Assembly (NCBI GenBank): GCA_016712405.1
Contig: JADJRD010000014.1
Coordinates: 496,001 to 560,000 of the forward strand
Origin: Cellvibrio sp.
GTDB lineage: Bacteria; Pseudomonadota; Gammaproteobacteria; Pseudomonadales; Cellvibrionaceae
Direction: 5' to 3'
DNA: 64,000 nucleotides
Part shown: piece after piece, positions 62,941 through 64,000 of the stretch
Layout: each line of letters opens with the position of its first letter
How positions within the stretch are numbered: the first letter of the stretch is position 1
The notes under the pieces: model-generated
Databases searched by the model: none
What the model was told of the DNA's origin: nothing
The model's input: the letters and a program-made list of their open reading frames with translations, nothing else
Program-made: the position numbers and the translations under genes

Positions 62941-64000
62941 TCACAGTTTCTCTTGAAGCCCAAACACACAAGTAAACGAACTTCCCTTGCCCACTTCGCT
63001 GGTGATTTTTAATTCTGCGTAATGGCGTAGCAAAACGTGTTTGACGATTGCCAAGCCTAAACCTGTACCGCCGGTTTCGCTGTTGCGGCTGGCGTCTACG
63101 CGGTAAAAACGTTCGGTTAATCTGGGTAAATGTTGTGCATCGATGCCGGGGCCGTTGTCTGTTATGGAAACATAAAAATGGTGATTATCTTGCCAAAGGA
63201 GGATGGTAATTTTGCCTTCTTTTTGAGTGTATTTAATGGCGTTAATTACCAGATTAGAAAATGCGCTGTGTAATTCTTTTTCATTGCCAAGATAAAACAA
63301 AGGTTTGGTGGTGTTGTTGCAAACCAAACCCAGTATTTGTTGTTTTTCTTGAGCGAGTATATCGGTTTCCGCTTTTATAACTGTCAGCAATTGTTCGATG
63401 TTAACCGGTTTGTGATTTTGTCCGGCCTCAGTGGTTTCTAATTTTGATAGCACCAATAAGTCATTAATCAGCAATGACATGCGTTTGCCTTGTTGCAACA
63501 TTTGTTGCAGGGGCTTGTTCCACTGTGGGGTCGAATTATTGTCTGACAAGGTTTCAACATAGCCATTAATCACTGTCAGTGGTGTGCGTAATTCATGGGA
63601 TACGTTGGCAATAAAATCTTGTCGCATTTTTTCTAAATTATTCAGCTGAGTGATATCGCGAACCACGATCAATTTTTCAGCGTTGCCGAAGGGGGTGATT
63701 TGAAATTGCAATTGTTTTGAGTTGAATCGTGGTGAGGGAAGTTCAAGCGGTTCGTCGTATTTCTTTTCTTCAAAATAACTAACAAATTTCGGGTGACGTA
63801 AAAAATTAATAACAGATTGTCCCTGATCCTTGGTGCTGAAACCTAGCATTCTGTGTGCGGCAGGGTTCCAGAAGTCCAGTTGTCCTTTTTCATTGAGAAT
63901 CACTATACCGTCTTTTAATGCAGAACTTATTTCTTGTACGCGCTTAATGACTGCCTGCAGGTTTTCTTTTTCTTTTTCTTGGTGGCGCTGTAGTTGGTAA
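62941..64000 (-). CDS. phoR: phosphate-regulon sensor histidine kinase PhoR (5' end outside window)
   Basis: The frame runs off the window at 64000; a GTG at 63903 is internal. Read from the right edge, it has a coiled-coil linker (EKEKENLQAVIKRVQEISSALKDGIV), a PAS domain (ILNEKGQLDFWNPAAHRMLG), a HisKA box with phosphoacceptor His in FIANVSHELRTPLTVINGY, and the ATPase N and G boxes (NLVINAIKYTQ, ITDNGPGID, GGTGLGLAIVKH). PAS-HisKA-HATPase with this HisKA sequence fits PhoR of the Pho regulon. phoB would lie beyond the window. Confidence 0.88.
   Translation of the reverse strand, partial: YQLQRHQEKEKENLQAVIKRVQEISSALKDGIVILNEKGQLDFWNPAAHRMLGFSTKDQGQSVINFLRHPKFVSYFEEKKYDEPLELPSPRFNSKQLQFQITPFGNAEKLIVVRDITQLNNLEKMRQDFIANVSHELRTPLTVINGYVETLSDNNSTPQWNKPLQQMLQQGKRMSLLINDLLVLSKLETTEAGQNHKPVNIEQLLTVIKAETDILAQEKQQILGLVCNNTTKPLFYLGNEKELHSAFSNLVINAIKYTQKEGKITILLWQDNHHFYVSITDNGPGIDAQHLPRLTERFYRVDASRNSETGGTGLGLAIVKHVLLRHYAELKITSEVGKGSSFTCVFGLQEKL

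Noticed and set aside
62941..63903. GTG at 63903 as the start of phoR
   Set aside because: The same frame stays open to the window edge with a PhoR-like linker, so the true start is outside.

Overview
The window looks like chromosome from a polysaccharide-degrading gammaproteobacterium of the Cellvibrio type (Cellvibrionales). The reasons are a secreted protein with a long poly-serine linker, a complete beta-mannan utilisation locus (LacI regulator, sodium symporter, GH130 phosphorylase, 2-epimerase, GH5, GH27), and the usual gammaproteobacterial gene orders lolB-ispE-tRNA-Gln-prs-rplY-pth-ychF and hemA-prfA-prmC-moeB. The genus is inferred from gene content only.

Layout. 1-3.1 kb is accessory DNA: REP-like inverted repeats, a TetR/SRPBCC/DUF2892 unit with two matching operator-like palindromes, a half attC-like site, and an XRE regulator with a truncated partner. 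3.2-15.9 kb is housekeeping (ychF, pth, rplY, prs, tRNA-Gln, ispE, lolB, hemA, prfA, prmC, moeB), with one odd secreted Ser-linker/esterase/RCC1 fusion at 4.5-7.0 kb. 16.6-26.1 kb is a long minus-strand operon encoding ExbB/TolQ-, two ExbD/TolR- and AgmX/TonB-like proteins plus several large TPR envelope proteins. It resembles the Agl/Glt trans-envelope machine of Myxococcus. 26.3-30.2 kb carries cysQ-nudE, yrfG, hslR and hslO. 31.5-43.1 kb is the mannan locus, which runs on into tpiA-fbaA-fbp. 43.2-55.1 kb is mixed core and accessory: YceI, cytochrome b561, YciA, TRAP permeases, an M48 protease, TfoX, a response regulator, an Atm1-like exporter and a PilJ/CheA-like kinase.

55.4-61.9 kb is the most novel part. 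It is one plus-strand operon encoding an HlyD-type adaptor, a C39-peptidase ABC exporter, a microcin-like precursor with a textbook double-glycine leader, a secreted ClpP-like protein, a RhlB-like GT1 glycosyltransferase and a free-standing C39-like domain that has lost its catalytic Cys and His. I read it as a double-glycine peptide export system that may also modify its product. Its right edge is a recombination scar: the 3' ends of the ClpP-like gene and of phoR each occur twice, around a HigBA-type toxin-antitoxin pair. The window ends inside phoR.

Caution: at least twelve genes carry a single-base frameshift, mostly in short homopolymers, and two of them (prfA, ispE) are normally essential. 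One TPR gene also has an in-frame TAG. Most frameshifts are probably assembly errors, and I annotate those genes as whole genes with a lesion. The cluster of lesions in the 16.6-25.5 kb operon could instead be real decay. Four copies of a GACCCC...GGGGTC-type repeat sit at gene ends or inside a gene.
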